Below the pieces are notes generated by a model that was not told the origin of the DNA, did no database searches, and was given only the letters and a program-made list of their open reading frames with translations. A program made the position numbers and the translations under genes. A stretch of 64,000 bases of DNA, taken from positions 304,803 through 368,802 of the forward strand of contig NZ_JAATOV010000004.1 of assembly GCF_011806425.1 (NCBI RefSeq). The letters run 5' to 3'. Below, piece after piece: positions 52,468 to 61,961 of this stretch. How positions within the stretch are numbered: position 1 is the first letter of the stretch; every line of letters starts with the position of its first letter. This DNA is from Thalassospira lucentensis (GTDB taxonomy: Bacteria; Pseudomonadota; Alphaproteobacteria; Rhodospirillales; Thalassospiraceae).

Positions 52468-53130
52468 ATGCGTATCCTAATTGTAGAAGACAACCTGGTG
52501 CTGGCTGATAAAATCGCGGCTGCTTTGCGGCAGACGGATCATGCTGTTGATATGGTTCATGATGGTGAAGATGCTCTTCCCTTGGTTTTACAAGAAAGAT
52601 TTGATCTGTTGATTCTCGATTTGTCGCTACCGGGAATGGACGGGATCGATATCCTTAAAACCGTCCGCGCCCGCAAGATCGATTTGCCCGTCATGATCCT
52701 AACAGCACGCGGAAATCTGGATGAACGTGTTGCTGGTCTTGATGCCGGGGCGGATGACTATATGGTCAAACCTTTCGAGTTGTCCGAACTCGAAGCGCGT
52801 GCGCGTGCGCTCATGCGACGGAATATTGGTCAGCGAAATCCATCCATCACGGTTGGAAAATTGACATTTAATTCCGTCGACAGGTCCGTCTCGATTGAAG
52901 GATCTCCTGTCTCACTAACTCCGCGCGAACGTGGTGTTCTCGAGATTTTGCTGCTGAATATAAGTCAGGTGACCAGCAAGGAAAAAATCGCTTTGCATCT
53001 GTTCGGCTTTGACGATGAAGCCAGCGTAAAATCAATCGAGCTTTATATCAGTCGCCTACGTAAAAAAATCGCCTCTAGTGATGTCGAAGTCCGCACCATT
53101 CGCGGTCTTGGCTATATGATTGACGAATGA
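52468..53130 (+). CDS. tctD: OmpR-family response regulator, TctD-like
   Basis: This 220-residue regulator has receiver acidic pair VEDN, phosphoacceptor Asp in LILDLSLPGMDG, ILTARG, VKPFELSELEAR and a C-terminal winged HTH ending IRGLGYMID. It is divergent from the transporter operon and overlaps the kinase by 4 bp. It probably activates tctC-tctAB when the tricarboxylate is sensed. No strong ribosome site precedes the ATG (TATTTAGAAAAT), which suggests low basal translation. Confidence 0.92.
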   Translation: MRILIVEDNLVLADKIAAALRQTDHAVDMVHDGEDALPLVLQERFDLLILDLSLPGMDGIDILKTVRARKIDLPVMILTARGNLDERVAGLDAGADDYMVKPFELSELEARARALMRRNIGQRNPSITVGKLTFNSVDRSVSIEGSPVSLTPRERGVLEILLLNISQVTSKEKIALHLFGFDDEASVKSIELYISRLRKKIASSDVEVRTIRGLGYMIDE

Positions 53131-54536
53131 ACGAAAACGCCACAGTCATATCCACCTCTTTACGCGCAAGGCTACTGCGCTGGCTTTTGCTGCCGGGCCT
53201 TGTGCTGACCGTGGGACTATTGGCAAAAAACTACCTGACCGTCAGCGAAATGGCCAATCGCATCCAGGACAGACTTCTTGTCGCATTGGCGGTTACCATT
53301 TCCGAGCACGCGATTAGTTCGGGCGGCGACCTTCTGTCGCGTGATATCGCATTGTTGCTGGAACAATTCACCCGCGAAAACACCTATTACCGCGTTCAGG
53401 GCCCGGACGGGGCGTTTGTGACAGGTGATTTCGGCCTGCCCCGCCTTCCAGAAGACGTTACGCTCGAACCCGGCGTCCCTTACTTCTACAATGCGCATTA
53501 CCGCAACGAGGACGTGCGCGCGGTAACCATGAAGTACCTGGTCGCCAATCCATACACAAACATCTATGGCTGGGTCACTATTGACGTTAGCCAAACCCGG
53601 CGTGAACGCGATAATCTGATTTATGATGAACTGCTGGGAACAACTTTAGACTTTTTTGTTCTGATGTTTCTTGGTGGCGTTTTCGCATGGATCGGTGTTT
53701 CGCGCGGTCTTGCCCCGCTCAGACGACTGCAACAGGCAATCCGCCGCAGATCAACGGACGATTTGCGCCCGATCCGGCATGCCATGCCCAAAGAAGTGAC
53801 CGAGGTTGTCAAATCTCTGAATGCCCTTCTCGCACGTTTGGAAAGCTCTATCACAGCCAATCAGCGCTTTATCGCAGACGCATCTCATCAGCTACGCACC
53901 CCTCTTGCGACGGTGCAGGCCGAAGCAGAATGGGCTTTGCGCAACGCCAGCAACCCAGAAGACCGACAGGCGCTTGAACGGATCGTGGACCAAACCCGGC
54001 AAACAGCACGTCTGGCCAGCCAACTTCTGAATCTTGCACGGGTATCCCCTGAAGGCCGCAAAGCTGTTCGCTATAAGAAAACTGATCTGTTGGAGCTTGC
54101 TGCATCGGTAACGTCGGGCATGGTCCGAAAGGCAATCCGTCACGAAATTGACCTTGGCTTTGATGACCAAAGCGAGGGCATGAGCTGTGAAATCAACACC
54201 GGAAATGAAGTTCTGCTTCAGGAAATGCTGAGCAACCTGATCGACAATGCCATTGTCTATGGCACGCCCGGTACGATTGTAACAGTTCGGATGATTGGCC
54301 GCGGCGTGGCGGTCGGGCCGGTTCTGGAAATTGAAGATAATGGTCCCGGAATACCAGAGCAGGACCGCGAAGCAGTTCTGGAACGCTTCGTTCGACTTGA
54401 CGAACAAAATGGCCAAGGCTGCGGGCTTGGGCTTGCGATTGTCCGGGAAGTTGCCGACGCACATCGGGCAAGTCTAACACTCGAAGATGGCAAGGACGGC
54501 AAAGGTCTTAAGGTCCGCATTGCGTTCCCGCTTTAG
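53127..54536 (+). CDS. tctE: Sensor histidine kinase, TctE-like
   Basis: This 469-residue kinase has a first helix at LLRWLLLPGLVLTVGLLAKNYL and a periplasmic sensor of about 130 residues (2CSK_N-type). A second helix lies at TTLDFFVLMFLGGVFAWIGVSRGL, followed by HAMP, H-box FIADASHQLRTPLATVQ, N-box LLSNLIDNAIVYG and G-box DNGPGIPEQDRE and GCGLGLAIV. It senses external tricarboxylates and phosphorylates the TctD-like regulator. Start ATG overlaps the regulator stop (ATGA). Confidence 0.93.
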   Translation: MNENATVISTSLRARLLRWLLLPGLVLTVGLLAKNYLTVSEMANRIQDRLLVALAVTISEHAISSGGDLLSRDIALLLEQFTRENTYYRVQGPDGAFVTGDFGLPRLPEDVTLEPGVPYFYNAHYRNEDVRAVTMKYLVANPYTNIYGWVTIDVSQTRRERDNLIYDELLGTTLDFFVLMFLGGVFAWIGVSRGLAPLRRLQQAIRRRSTDDLRPIRHAMPKEVTEVVKSLNALLARLESSITANQRFIADASHQLRTPLATVQAEAEWALRNASNPEDRQALERIVDQTRQTARLASQLLNLARVSPEGRKAVRYKKTDLLELAASVTSGMVRKAIRHEIDLGFDDQSEGMSCEINTGNEVLLQEMLSNLIDNAIVYGTPGTIVTVRMIGRGVAVGPVLEIEDNGPGIPEQDREAVLERFVRLDEQNGQGCGLGLAIVREVADAHRASLTLEDGKDGKGLKVRIAFPL

Positions 54537-54610
54537 GCTCTTTGTTTACCAACCAACTTAGAAGCCCCAAGGGCCAGCACATCACATGCCGGCCTTTGGT
54601 GTCCTGTAAT

Positions 54611-55741
54611 TCAGGCGGTTTTCTTATCCTGACATACACCGACCAATTGTTTGTGATCGTTCTTCTCGACGGCAAAAACAATCAACGCAATTAGTCGATA
54701 AAATCCGTGGATAAATTTGCCATAGGGCATCGACAAAAACAGCGTCATCACAACACCAAGATGAAGGCTCAAGGTGATCCCGACATATTGCGTATCGCGC
54801 ACCAGCATCAGACAAAGTCCGGTTAAACTGGTCAAAAACAGCAAAACCAGAAAACTGATATCCATGCCTTTGTTCGTTTTTCCCTTTGGGGCGGCATCGG
54901 CCTTGGCCTTAAGCACCAACAGGCCAGCAGGTCCGACAATAAGACCAATCCCGCCAAGGATGCCAAAAAGCTTCGGCAGGCTTACGTAGCCATAAGGTGC
55001 CGGAAGATCGAAGCCATAATGCAATATTGTCGCGGTCGAGGTCGCAGCAAAGCACAACATAAAGCCCCAGAACGTCATTTGATGGAACCAACGCCTTGCC
55101 ATTGATGGGGTTTCGCTGGGATATGAACATCCCTGCCCGTTACCGCCATCCAGATATTTAAGGGAAAGCGCGTCCTTTATGCCCTGCATGACACGGGGAT
55201 AATCAAGCCGAAGCGGGCTTGGCAAATTCATCGTTCGCCAGAACTTCACGATCGAGCCAACAAGCGCAACCAAGACAAATCCACCAACAACTCCAAACAC
55301 AGATGCCAACACATTGTGCGAAATGACACCGTAAAATGCGTTCTGATGCACAGCAAAGAAATCGGCCCCGGTTAAAATGGCTGTTGCACCAAAGAACAGC
55401 GTAATAACCACGACAGAAAGAAGACTGACCCAAAGACCGTTATTCGCAAACAGTTTGCCCATGAAACCCGGCCAAGCATAAACCCCATAGTTTTCCTGGC
55501 GCAATTCGGCCATCGCCGACGGGACATTAAGCTGAAACTCATGCGGCGGCGCATATTGGCAATTGTGGTAGCAAGCCCCGCAGTTGTGACAAAGGTTTGC
55601 AAGATAATCGAGCGTGTCCGAGTTGAATTCCAGACGCAATTCCATCGCCTGAAAGACCGCGCAATGCCCCTCGCAATATCGGCAGGCATTGCAAATCGTC
55701 ATCACGCGGGCGGCTTCAGTTGTTTTATCGGTTGAGCGCAT
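54611..55741 (-). CDS. tcuB: Tricarballylate utilisation iron-sulfur/cytochrome membrane protein TcuB
   Basis: This 376-residue protein has two cysteine clusters, CNACRYCEGHC and CHNCGACYHNCQY, for 4Fe-4S centres, then about six membrane helices with His residues able to hold heme. In Salmonella TcuB re-oxidises the FADH2 of TcuA and passes electrons to the quinone pool. ATG 55741 lies in the last codons of the tcuA gene (17-bp overlap), so the two are translationally coupled. It is convergent with the TctE-like kinase gene. Confidence 0.93.
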   Translation of the reverse strand: MRSTDKTTEAARVMTICNACRYCEGHCAVFQAMELRLEFNSDTLDYLANLCHNCGACYHNCQYAPPHEFQLNVPSAMAELRQENYGVYAWPGFMGKLFANNGLWVSLLSVVVITLFFGATAILTGADFFAVHQNAFYGVISHNVLASVFGVVGGFVLVALVGSIVKFWRTMNLPSPLRLDYPRVMQGIKDALSLKYLDGGNGQGCSYPSETPSMARRWFHQMTFWGFMLCFAATSTATILHYGFDLPAPYGYVSLPKLFGILGGIGLIVGPAGLLVLKAKADAAPKGKTNKGMDISFLVLLFLTSLTGLCLMLVRDTQYVGITLSLHLGVVMTLFLSMPYGKFIHGFYRLIALIVFAVEKNDHKQLVGVCQDKKTA

Positions 55742-57113
55742 AATCGGCAGCCTCGCTTCCTGCAATTCGTCCAAATACATTGCCAATCGTCATGCCAATC
55801 CCGGCAAGATATCCTTGGCCTAAAACGTTACCCGCCATGATTTCCCCCGCGGCAAAGATGTTCGGGCTTTGGGTTCCGTCTGCCATTTGCATCTGTGCCT
55901 TTTCGCTTACTTCCACCCCGAGATAGGTGAAGGTAATGCCAGGTCTAAGCGAATAGGCGCTATAGGGGGGATGGTCGAGTGTCCGTGCCCAGTTGGTCTT
56001 GTTCACTGCAAGACCATTGGTATGGACGCCATCAAGCTCGGTATGATCGAACTGGCCCGGTTGCACCGCCGCGTTATAATCGGCGACGGTTTTCTCAAGC
56101 GTCGCAGGATCCAGACCGATTTTTTCCGCCAATTCGCCAATCGTATCGGCAACAACAGGCGGAAAGACCGGGGGCATGAAGGCACCACGTGCCTTTTGGT
56201 CAATAATCACATGCGCGACCTGATCGGGCTGATCGGCAACAAGCCGCCCCCATATCGCATAGCGTTTTGGCCAGAAATCTTCGCCTTCATCGTAAAACCG
56301 TTCGGCATTCTTATTCACCACGATGCCAAGCGATACACAGTCAACCCGTGTGCAAATGCCGCCGTCAAATTTTGGCGCACGACCGTCAATGGCAACCGCA
56401 TGGCACTGATTGGGCTCACCGATCTGTCGGGCGCCAGCATCCAAAAGCAGGCGCAACAAATCACCGCGATTATAGGGCGTTCCACGGATCAGGAAGTTTT
56501 CGGCAATGTCGCCCCATGCCTCTTTGAGCCATTCGATATTTGCCTCAAACCCACCTGCGGCGGCAACGAAGGCCTTGGCCGAAATCGTATGGTCACCGAC
56601 CTGCAGGCTTTTGAATTCTCCTGCGTCTATCTCGACTTTTGAAACCATCGCGTCGTAGTGGACTTCAACACCAAGCTTTTCAGCATGACGATACAGCGCA
56701 TTCAAAAGCTGCTTACCCCCGCCCATGAAAAAGGCGTTCGTTCTTCCAAGATGCAGCGTGCCACCAAGCGGGGGCTGAAACTGCACACCGCGTTCTTCAA
56801 GCCAAGCCACGGCCTCTGTCGAGTTCCGCAAAGTCATACGCGCCAATGCTTCGTTGGTTTTTCCCTTGGTAACCCGCATCAGGTCATCCCAATATTCAGC
56901 CTCGTCATAAGTGCCGCTCAGCACCGACAAGGGACCAATATGCATAGGCCGCAAATTGCGGGTATGGCGGGTATTCCCGCCCCGATGGGTCCTTGGCGCA
57001 CCTTCAAGCAAACAAACGCGCGCACCTTTTTCCGCGGCGACAATTGCCGCAATCAGCCCGGCCTGCCCACCGCCCGCGACCAGAACATCATAATGATCAA
57101 ATCCGGTTTTCAC
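55725..57113 (-). CDS. tcuA: FAD-dependent tricarballylate dehydrogenase TcuA
   Basis: This 462-residue flavoprotein has the FAD motif VLVAGGGQAGLIAAIVAAEKGARVCLLEGAP and the fumarate-reductase-like fold with RGGNTRHTRNLR. The C-terminal AAGEIMAGNVLGQGYLAGIGMTIGNVFGRIAG is also present. TcuA oxidises tricarballylate to cis-aconitate. GTG 57113 is chosen (product near 465 residues as in Salmonella). The frame opens further upstream but that part lies in the promoter region. It is divergent from the FCD-GntR regulator. Confidence 0.92.
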   Translation of the reverse strand: MKTGFDHYDVLVAGGGQAGLIAAIVAAEKGARVCLLEGAPRTHRGGNTRHTRNLRPMHIGPLSVLSGTYDEAEYWDDLMRVTKGKTNEALARMTLRNSTEAVAWLEERGVQFQPPLGGTLHLGRTNAFFMGGGKQLLNALYRHAEKLGVEVHYDAMVSKVEIDAGEFKSLQVGDHTISAKAFVAAAGGFEANIEWLKEAWGDIAENFLIRGTPYNRGDLLRLLLDAGARQIGEPNQCHAVAIDGRAPKFDGGICTRVDCVSLGIVVNKNAERFYDEGEDFWPKRYAIWGRLVADQPDQVAHVIIDQKARGAFMPPVFPPVVADTIGELAEKIGLDPATLEKTVADYNAAVQPGQFDHTELDGVHTNGLAVNKTNWARTLDHPPYSAYSLRPGITFTYLGVEVSEKAQMQMADGTQSPNIFAAGEIMAGNVLGQGYLAGIGMTIGNVFGRIAGSEAADYALNR

Positions 57114-57150
57114 AGCGCCTGCACCTCTCTTTGTATTTTTATGAATACTC

Positions 57151-57160
57151 TTGTATACAA
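57151..57160. promoter_or_regulatory. Palindrome TTGTATACAA, candidate FCD-GntR operator
   Basis: A perfect 10-bp palindrome of GT-n-AC type, the general shape bound by GntR/FCD proteins. It lies between tcuA (start 57113) and the regulator gene (start 57235). A nearby TTGTATTTTTATGAATAC (57131-57148) may be a weaker half-site pair. Confidence 0.6.
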
Positions 57161-57234
57161 TTGTCTGCAAGACTTGTGGTTTACGAGGCCGTGTGTCAAG
57201 TTAAAACCAAACAGAACAAAGCAGGTGCCCCTCA

Positions 57235-57885
57235 ATGAGCCCAGATTCCGCCGATCAGCAGCCACGAAGCGAAGTCGCCTACCAGAAGCTTTTGGCCGCG
57301 ATTCAGCACGGCGAACTCAAGCCAGGAACCCGAATCCGCGAGGTAGAGGTCGCCGAAAAGTTTGGAATTAGCCGCACCCCTGTGCGCGATGCCATCCGGC
57401 GGCTCGAAAGCGATGGATTACTGATCCATTTGCCAAGACACGGTGCCGTGATCCGGGAACTGGATCATCGCGAGGTGATCGAACTCTATGAAATCCGCGA
57501 GGTTCTGGAAGGAACAGCCGCCCGCTATGCTGCGCGTCACGCATCGGAGCTCGAAATTGCAGATCTTGAAGACCTCAATGACCTGATGCTGAAAAACGGT
57601 GAAGACCCGGTAAAAGTTGCAGAAGCCAACCGACAGTTTCACCAAGTGCTCTATCGCACGGCGAACAACCGTTTTCTGATCGATGCCTTAAATTCTTTAT
57701 CGAACTCGATGACGCTTCTCGGCGGTACGACGCTTCAATATACGGACCGGCCAGAAACCGCTTATCAGGAACATAAGAAAATGATCGACAGCATCCGATC
57801 CGGCAACGCCGATCAGGCAGATGCCGATGCAAGACATCACATCCGAAGCGCACAGCGGCTAAGGATGAAGCTACTGCGTGAATAA
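57235..57885 (+). CDS. GntR family transcriptional regulator, FCD subfamily
   Basis: This 216-residue protein has a winged HTH (YQKLLAAIQHGELKPGTRIREVEVAEKFGISRTPVRDAIRRLESDGLLIHLPRHGAVI). The FCD domain has metal-binding residues in EANRQFHQVLY and QEHKKMIDSIRSGNADQADADARHHI. It sits divergently from tcuAB, so it is probably their carboxylate-responsive repressor. Salmonella uses a LysR protein (TcuR) instead, so regulation differs here. Confidence 0.92.
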   Translation: MSPDSADQQPRSEVAYQKLLAAIQHGELKPGTRIREVEVAEKFGISRTPVRDAIRRLESDGLLIHLPRHGAVIRELDHREVIELYEIREVLEGTAARYAARHASELEIADLEDLNDLMLKNGEDPVKVAEANRQFHQVLYRTANNRFLIDALNSLSNSMTLLGGTTLQYTDRPETAYQEHKKMIDSIRSGNADQADADARHHIRSAQRLRMKLLRE

Positions 57886-58022
57886 GAAGCGCAGTTAAGC
57901 GTGAAATGGGCGCATAGCCGGGAATTATGAAAATTCCGGCTGGCTCGGACTGACGACTGATTTTAGATGGGAATATGGAAAGCGATGGAGCAGTGATTAC
58001 ATTCTGTAAACACTTGTCAGGT

Positions 58023-58147
58023 GCCACAAAAGGTGACATTCGAAATTCAGCGAAATCAAAAGCTTCGCATTTCCGATTGCCACATAAGTTGACAGCTATT
58101 GCCACATAAGCTGACAAAAAACTGCAGGATTGACAGAGAAGCTGACA
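58023..58147. repeat. Four copies of a 16-bp direct repeat, possible insertion-sequence end relic
   Basis: GCCACATAAGCTGACA occurs at 58101-58116. One-mismatch and three-mismatch copies lie at 58079-58094 and 58023-58038, and a 12/16 copy at 58132-58147. Several terminal repeats of about this length in one orientation are typical of IS21-type ends. No transposase gene is nearby. The block fills the otherwise empty 315-bp gap between the GntR gene and the HlyD-like gene. Confidence 0.6.
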
Positions 58148-58199
58148 TTTTTTGAGTTTGAAGAATTTCTTGGCTTTAAGCAAACTCACAAGCTGCACA

Positions 58200-59615
58200 T
58201 TATCGTTCTCGAAGCGCTTCATCGCCGTATTTCATTACAGGCGACAAAAGAAACTCTATAATCCGCCTTGTTCCTGTTTTCACTTCTACTGATGCAGTCA
58301 TCCCCGGTATCAACTTAACGTTACGGCCATCTGCAAAGATTTCAGATTTATCCAGCTTTGCACGCACCTCGTAAACGAGGCCAAGGTCCTCATCCTGAAT
58401 AGCATCGCCCGAAACGCTTTTTATCTTCCCGTCGATCTTTCCGTATCGGGTGAAAGGAAAGCTGTCGATCTTGATCACGGCATCCTGGCCAACACTTACA
58501 AAACCAGCATCCTTATTTTGCACCTTTGCAACGACTTCAAGCTCGACGTCATCGGGCACAACGACCATTAGTATCTCGGCTGGCGAAACAACCCCGCGCA
58601 CAGTGTGAACTGTAAGCTGTTGGATCGTGCCACTAACAGGGGCTCTTAGTTGATGGCGCTCTTCGCGGCTTTCGGCTTTTCTAAGTGTTATGACAGCCGT
58701 TTCGAACTTATTTCGCGCATCAAGCAGTTCTTCGAGGGTTTGTTGTTTGGTTTGCGCGACAAGGTTCTCGCGATCTTTTTCAGCAGCGGTAATAGAAGCA
58801 TCTGCCTCTTCAAGCCGGTTTCTGTAAATTTCGAGATTACTTGTTGCTTCAATCAGCTGTTGTTTGACTTCAAGCCAAACCGGTTTGGTGCTTATCCCGT
58901 CTGACACCAGTCCCGACAAAGAACCTTCACGCTCAACCAAAAGCGGAAGGAGTTCACGGCTTTTAGCGATTTCAGCTGAAATTGAAGCTCGCTCTGCTCT
59001 GAGTTTTGCAGACTGTGCATCCTTGGCCGCCAATTTAGCAAAGAAAGCTGCCAGATCACTACGTAACTTTTGCTCAGCAGTCGCAAGAATCTCGTCATTA
59101 AGTGCAGCATGACGAACAAGGGCTGGCACCTCGCTTTCATCCATACCGTCAAGAAAGGCCCGAAGACGAGCGATATCAAGGGCAGATGCGTCACGTTCAT
59201 GCAAGAGCTGCCCTTTGTCGACTTCACTTTCAGTCGGATCGAGTTCAATAAGCAGATCGCCCACGTCAACATGTTGCCCATCGCGCACATGAATGGCACG
59301 GACCGTTCCGATCTCAAGCGGTTGAATTTGCTTTACACCCCCGTTTGGAACCAGACGCCCTTGTGCAACGGCAACAACATCAACCTGTCCTATCGTTGCC
59401 CAGCCAAAAGCGATGGTAAAGAAGCCAGCAAGCGACAAAGCCACCGTTCGACCAAGCGGGTTGGCCGGTGTTTCCATAATTTCAATCGCAGCGGGCAGGA
59501 ATTCACGTTCTTGTGCTCCTCGTTTTGATTGGGATTGTTCTGAGTTCCCGGTGATGCGGTTAAAACTCTCCCGCAAGAACGACCAAATGGAATCAAATTT
59601 ACTGCGCAGCGACAT
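58200..59615 (-). CDS. Type I secretion periplasmic adaptor (HlyD family)
   Basis: This 471-residue protein has a short cytoplasmic tail, one membrane helix (VALSLAGFFTIAFGWATIG, about residue 55), a lipoyl half IQPLEIGTVRAIHVRDGQHVDVGDLLIELDPTE, a long coiled-coil hairpin (about residues 130-320), the second lipoyl half LRAPVSGTIQQLTVHTVRGVV and a C-terminal beta domain ending SPVMKYGDEALRER. It links the inner-membrane ABC exporter to a TolC-type channel encoded elsewhere. It overlaps the exporter gene by 17 bp. Confidence 0.94.
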   Translation of the reverse strand: MSLRSKFDSIWSFLRESFNRITGNSEQSQSKRGAQEREFLPAAIEIMETPANPLGRTVALSLAGFFTIAFGWATIGQVDVVAVAQGRLVPNGGVKQIQPLEIGTVRAIHVRDGQHVDVGDLLIELDPTESEVDKGQLLHERDASALDIARLRAFLDGMDESEVPALVRHAALNDEILATAEQKLRSDLAAFFAKLAAKDAQSAKLRAERASISAEIAKSRELLPLLVEREGSLSGLVSDGISTKPVWLEVKQQLIEATSNLEIYRNRLEEADASITAAEKDRENLVAQTKQQTLEELLDARNKFETAVITLRKAESREERHQLRAPVSGTIQQLTVHTVRGVVSPAEILMVVVPDDVELEVVAKVQNKDAGFVSVGQDAVIKIDSFPFTRYGKIDGKIKSVSGDAIQDEDLGLVYEVRAKLDKSEIFADGRNVKLIPGMTASVEVKTGTRRIIEFLLSPVMKYGDEALRER

Positions 59616-61776
59616 TATTCACCGCACCTGCTTGCAATTGATAAAGCTTGGCATAGCGCCCACCAAGACTAATCAGCCCGTCATGAGTGCCGTCTTCAAC
59701 AACCTGACCTTCTTCCACAGTTATAATCCGATCCGCATCGCGAACGGCTGCCAATCGATGGGCAATGATCAGAACAGTCCGCCCCTTGCAAATCCGGCGC
59801 ATATTTTCCTGAATGATCTTTTCGGATTCATAATCCAAGGCACTGGTCGCCTCGTCAAAGATTAGGATACGCGGGTTATTTACAAGGGCGCGTGCAATCG
59901 CAATACGCTGACGTTGTCCGCCTGAGAGGTTGGAGCCACGCTCTCCAATTTTGGTATCATATCCATCGGATAAGGATAAGATGAATTCGTGGGCACCAGC
60001 GAGTTTTGCCGCTTCAATCACACGCTCCATCGGCATGCCGGGATCTGAGAGCGCGATGTTTTCACGAAGCGATCGGTTAAACAGAATGTTCTCCTGCAGC
60101 ACCACACCGACTTGACGCCGCAACCACGCGGTATCGACCATGGAAAGATCAATACCATCAACCAAAACTCGCCCACTTTCAGGTACATACATACGCTGAA
60201 CAAGCTTGGTCAAAGTACTTTTCCCCGATCCACTAGGTCCAACGATACCAACGACTTGTCCTGCCTTAATGCAAAGATCCACACGGCGCAGAATTTCCGG
60301 TCCATCGGGACGATATCGAAATGTCACCAAGTCAAACTTGATGTCACCCTTGATGTCATCAAGCGTAGATCGATTTGGGTTGTATGTGGGTTCCGTTGGA
60401 GAATTAAGAATATCACCAAGACGATCAATTGAAATGCGGGCTTGCTGAAAATCATTCCAAAGTTGTGCCAGGCGCAGTATTGGGCCTGTTACGCGCCCCG
60501 CCAACATATTGAATGCCACAAGTTGCCCAACCGTCATATCCCCACTCACAACCGCCGTCGCACCAAAATACAACGTCAGGACGGTCGTCACTTTCGAAAT
60601 AAGCTGGGTCAGTTGTCCTGCAACATTACCAAGGTTAGACGTCCTAAAACTTGAATGCACATATCCTGCAAGTTGCTCTTCCCAGCGGCGCTGCATTTGT
60701 GGCTCAACAGCTAGGGCCTTTAACGTCTCAACCCCAGTAACACTCTCTACCAGAAAAGCCTGATTTTCGGCCCCACGCTGAAATTTCTCATCCAACCGTT
60801 TGCGAAGGATCGGCGTAACGACAAAGGCCAAGATCACGAAGAACGGAATAGATCCTAAAACGATCATTGTCAGCAGCGGGCTGAAGTGCCACATCACAGC
60901 AAAGAATACGATCGTAAAGAACAGATCAATCACAAGCGTAAGCGCTGATCCGGTGATGAAATTTCGGATACTTTCGAGTTCCCGGACCCGCGCAACGCTC
61001 TGCCCAACCTGTCGTGCTTGAAAATACCCCATTGGCAGCGACATCAAATGGCGGAACAGCCGCGCTCCAAGCTCAACGTCAACCCGGTTTGTCGTGTGCG
61101 AAAAAATGTATGTCCGAAGAGTCCCCAAAAGGACTTCAAACACCGAGACGGTTAGCAAGCCGAAAACCAGAACATCAAGTGTTGTGAGTCCGCGGTGCAC
61201 CAGGACCTTATCAATCACTACCTGGAAAAATAGTGGGGAGATAAGAGCAAATAGCTGCAGGAAAAAAGATGCTATCAAGACTTCGATGAAAATGCGTCTG
61301 TACTTGGAAAGGGCTGCAACGAACCAAGATATGTCAAACTTCCCCCCCTGCCCCAAAATCGCAGCTCGTCGGGTCGCTAGTAATAAACGACCCGTCCATT
61401 TTTCTTCGAAGGATGCTTTATCCACTGCAACAGCACGACCTGCAACCGGATCCTGGACAAGGACTTTATCCTTTTCGACATCAATCTTAGCAACAATGAC
61501 GAAAGTACCGTTTTCAATCTCGGCAATGGCGGGCAGGTTCGTTTTGGCAAGCCGATCCCAACCAGATTCGACAATTCGTGATTTCAGTTTAAGCCGCTTT
61601 GCCGCCAGTTGCAGGTCATCCAAGACAAAAGCAGCCCCGGGTTTGCCGAACTGATGTCGGATCTGCTCAGCATCCGCAGGCAGATTGAAGAATCGTAAAA
61701 TTGTGACCAGTGCCAGAAGACCACTGTCCTTTGGTTCTTCTTGACCCGGCCGGTTGTCCCCGTTTTCGTCCTGCAA
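59599..61776 (-). CDS. Type I secretion ABC transporter (HlyB-like, with C39-like domain)
   Basis: This 725-residue protein has an N-terminal C39-like domain in which the catalytic Cys position is Ser (KDSGLLALVTILRFFN), so it recognises but does not cleave substrate. Six membrane helices (about residues 160-440) and an ATPase domain ([39 protein letters not shown]) follow. The start codon is TTG at 61776, supported by GAGGAA 6 nt upstream. No in-frame ATG fits. It exports the RTX protein encoded just upstream without removing a leader. Confidence 0.93.
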   Translation of the reverse strand: MQDENGDNRPGQEEPKDSGLLALVTILRFFNLPADAEQIRHQFGKPGAAFVLDDLQLAAKRLKLKSRIVESGWDRLAKTNLPAIAEIENGTFVIVAKIDVEKDKVLVQDPVAGRAVAVDKASFEEKWTGRLLLATRRAAILGQGGKFDISWFVAALSKYRRIFIEVLIASFFLQLFALISPLFFQVVIDKVLVHRGLTTLDVLVFGLLTVSVFEVLLGTLRTYIFSHTTNRVDVELGARLFRHLMSLPMGYFQARQVGQSVARVRELESIRNFITGSALTLVIDLFFTIVFFAVMWHFSPLLTMIVLGSIPFFVILAFVVTPILRKRLDEKFQRGAENQAFLVESVTGVETLKALAVEPQMQRRWEEQLAGYVHSSFRTSNLGNVAGQLTQLISKVTTVLTLYFGATAVVSGDMTVGQLVAFNMLAGRVTGPILRLAQLWNDFQQARISIDRLGDILNSPTEPTYNPNRSTLDDIKGDIKFDLVTFRYRPDGPEILRRVDLCIKAGQVVGIVGPSGSGKSTLTKLVQRMYVPESGRVLVDGIDLSMVDTAWLRRQVGVVLQENILFNRSLRENIALSDPGMPMERVIEAAKLAGAHEFILSLSDGYDTKIGERGSNLSGGQRQRIAIARALVNNPRILIFDEATSALDYESEKIIQENMRRICKGRTVLIIAHRLAAVRDADRIITVEEGQVVEDGTHDGLISLGGRYAKLYQLQAGAVNNVAAQ

Positions 61777-61961
61777 GATATTTCCTCATAATTGGCACAG
61801 CATCCCCATATCTGCGCACATAAGGATATTAATAATCTGCCAGTTTAAAACTGCAATTATAGATTGGTTAAATTGGATATTTAAAAAATTTTACCGAGCA
61901 CATGGCACTATCTCTGCAACACAACGTTTTCAAAAGAATTGAAATCGATATCAGGAGGGCG

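Noticed and set aside
54541..54605. Imperfect hairpin between convergent tctE and tcuB genes
   Set aside because: Two mismatches in an 11-bp stem and no T run. It may help termination but is too weak to annotate.
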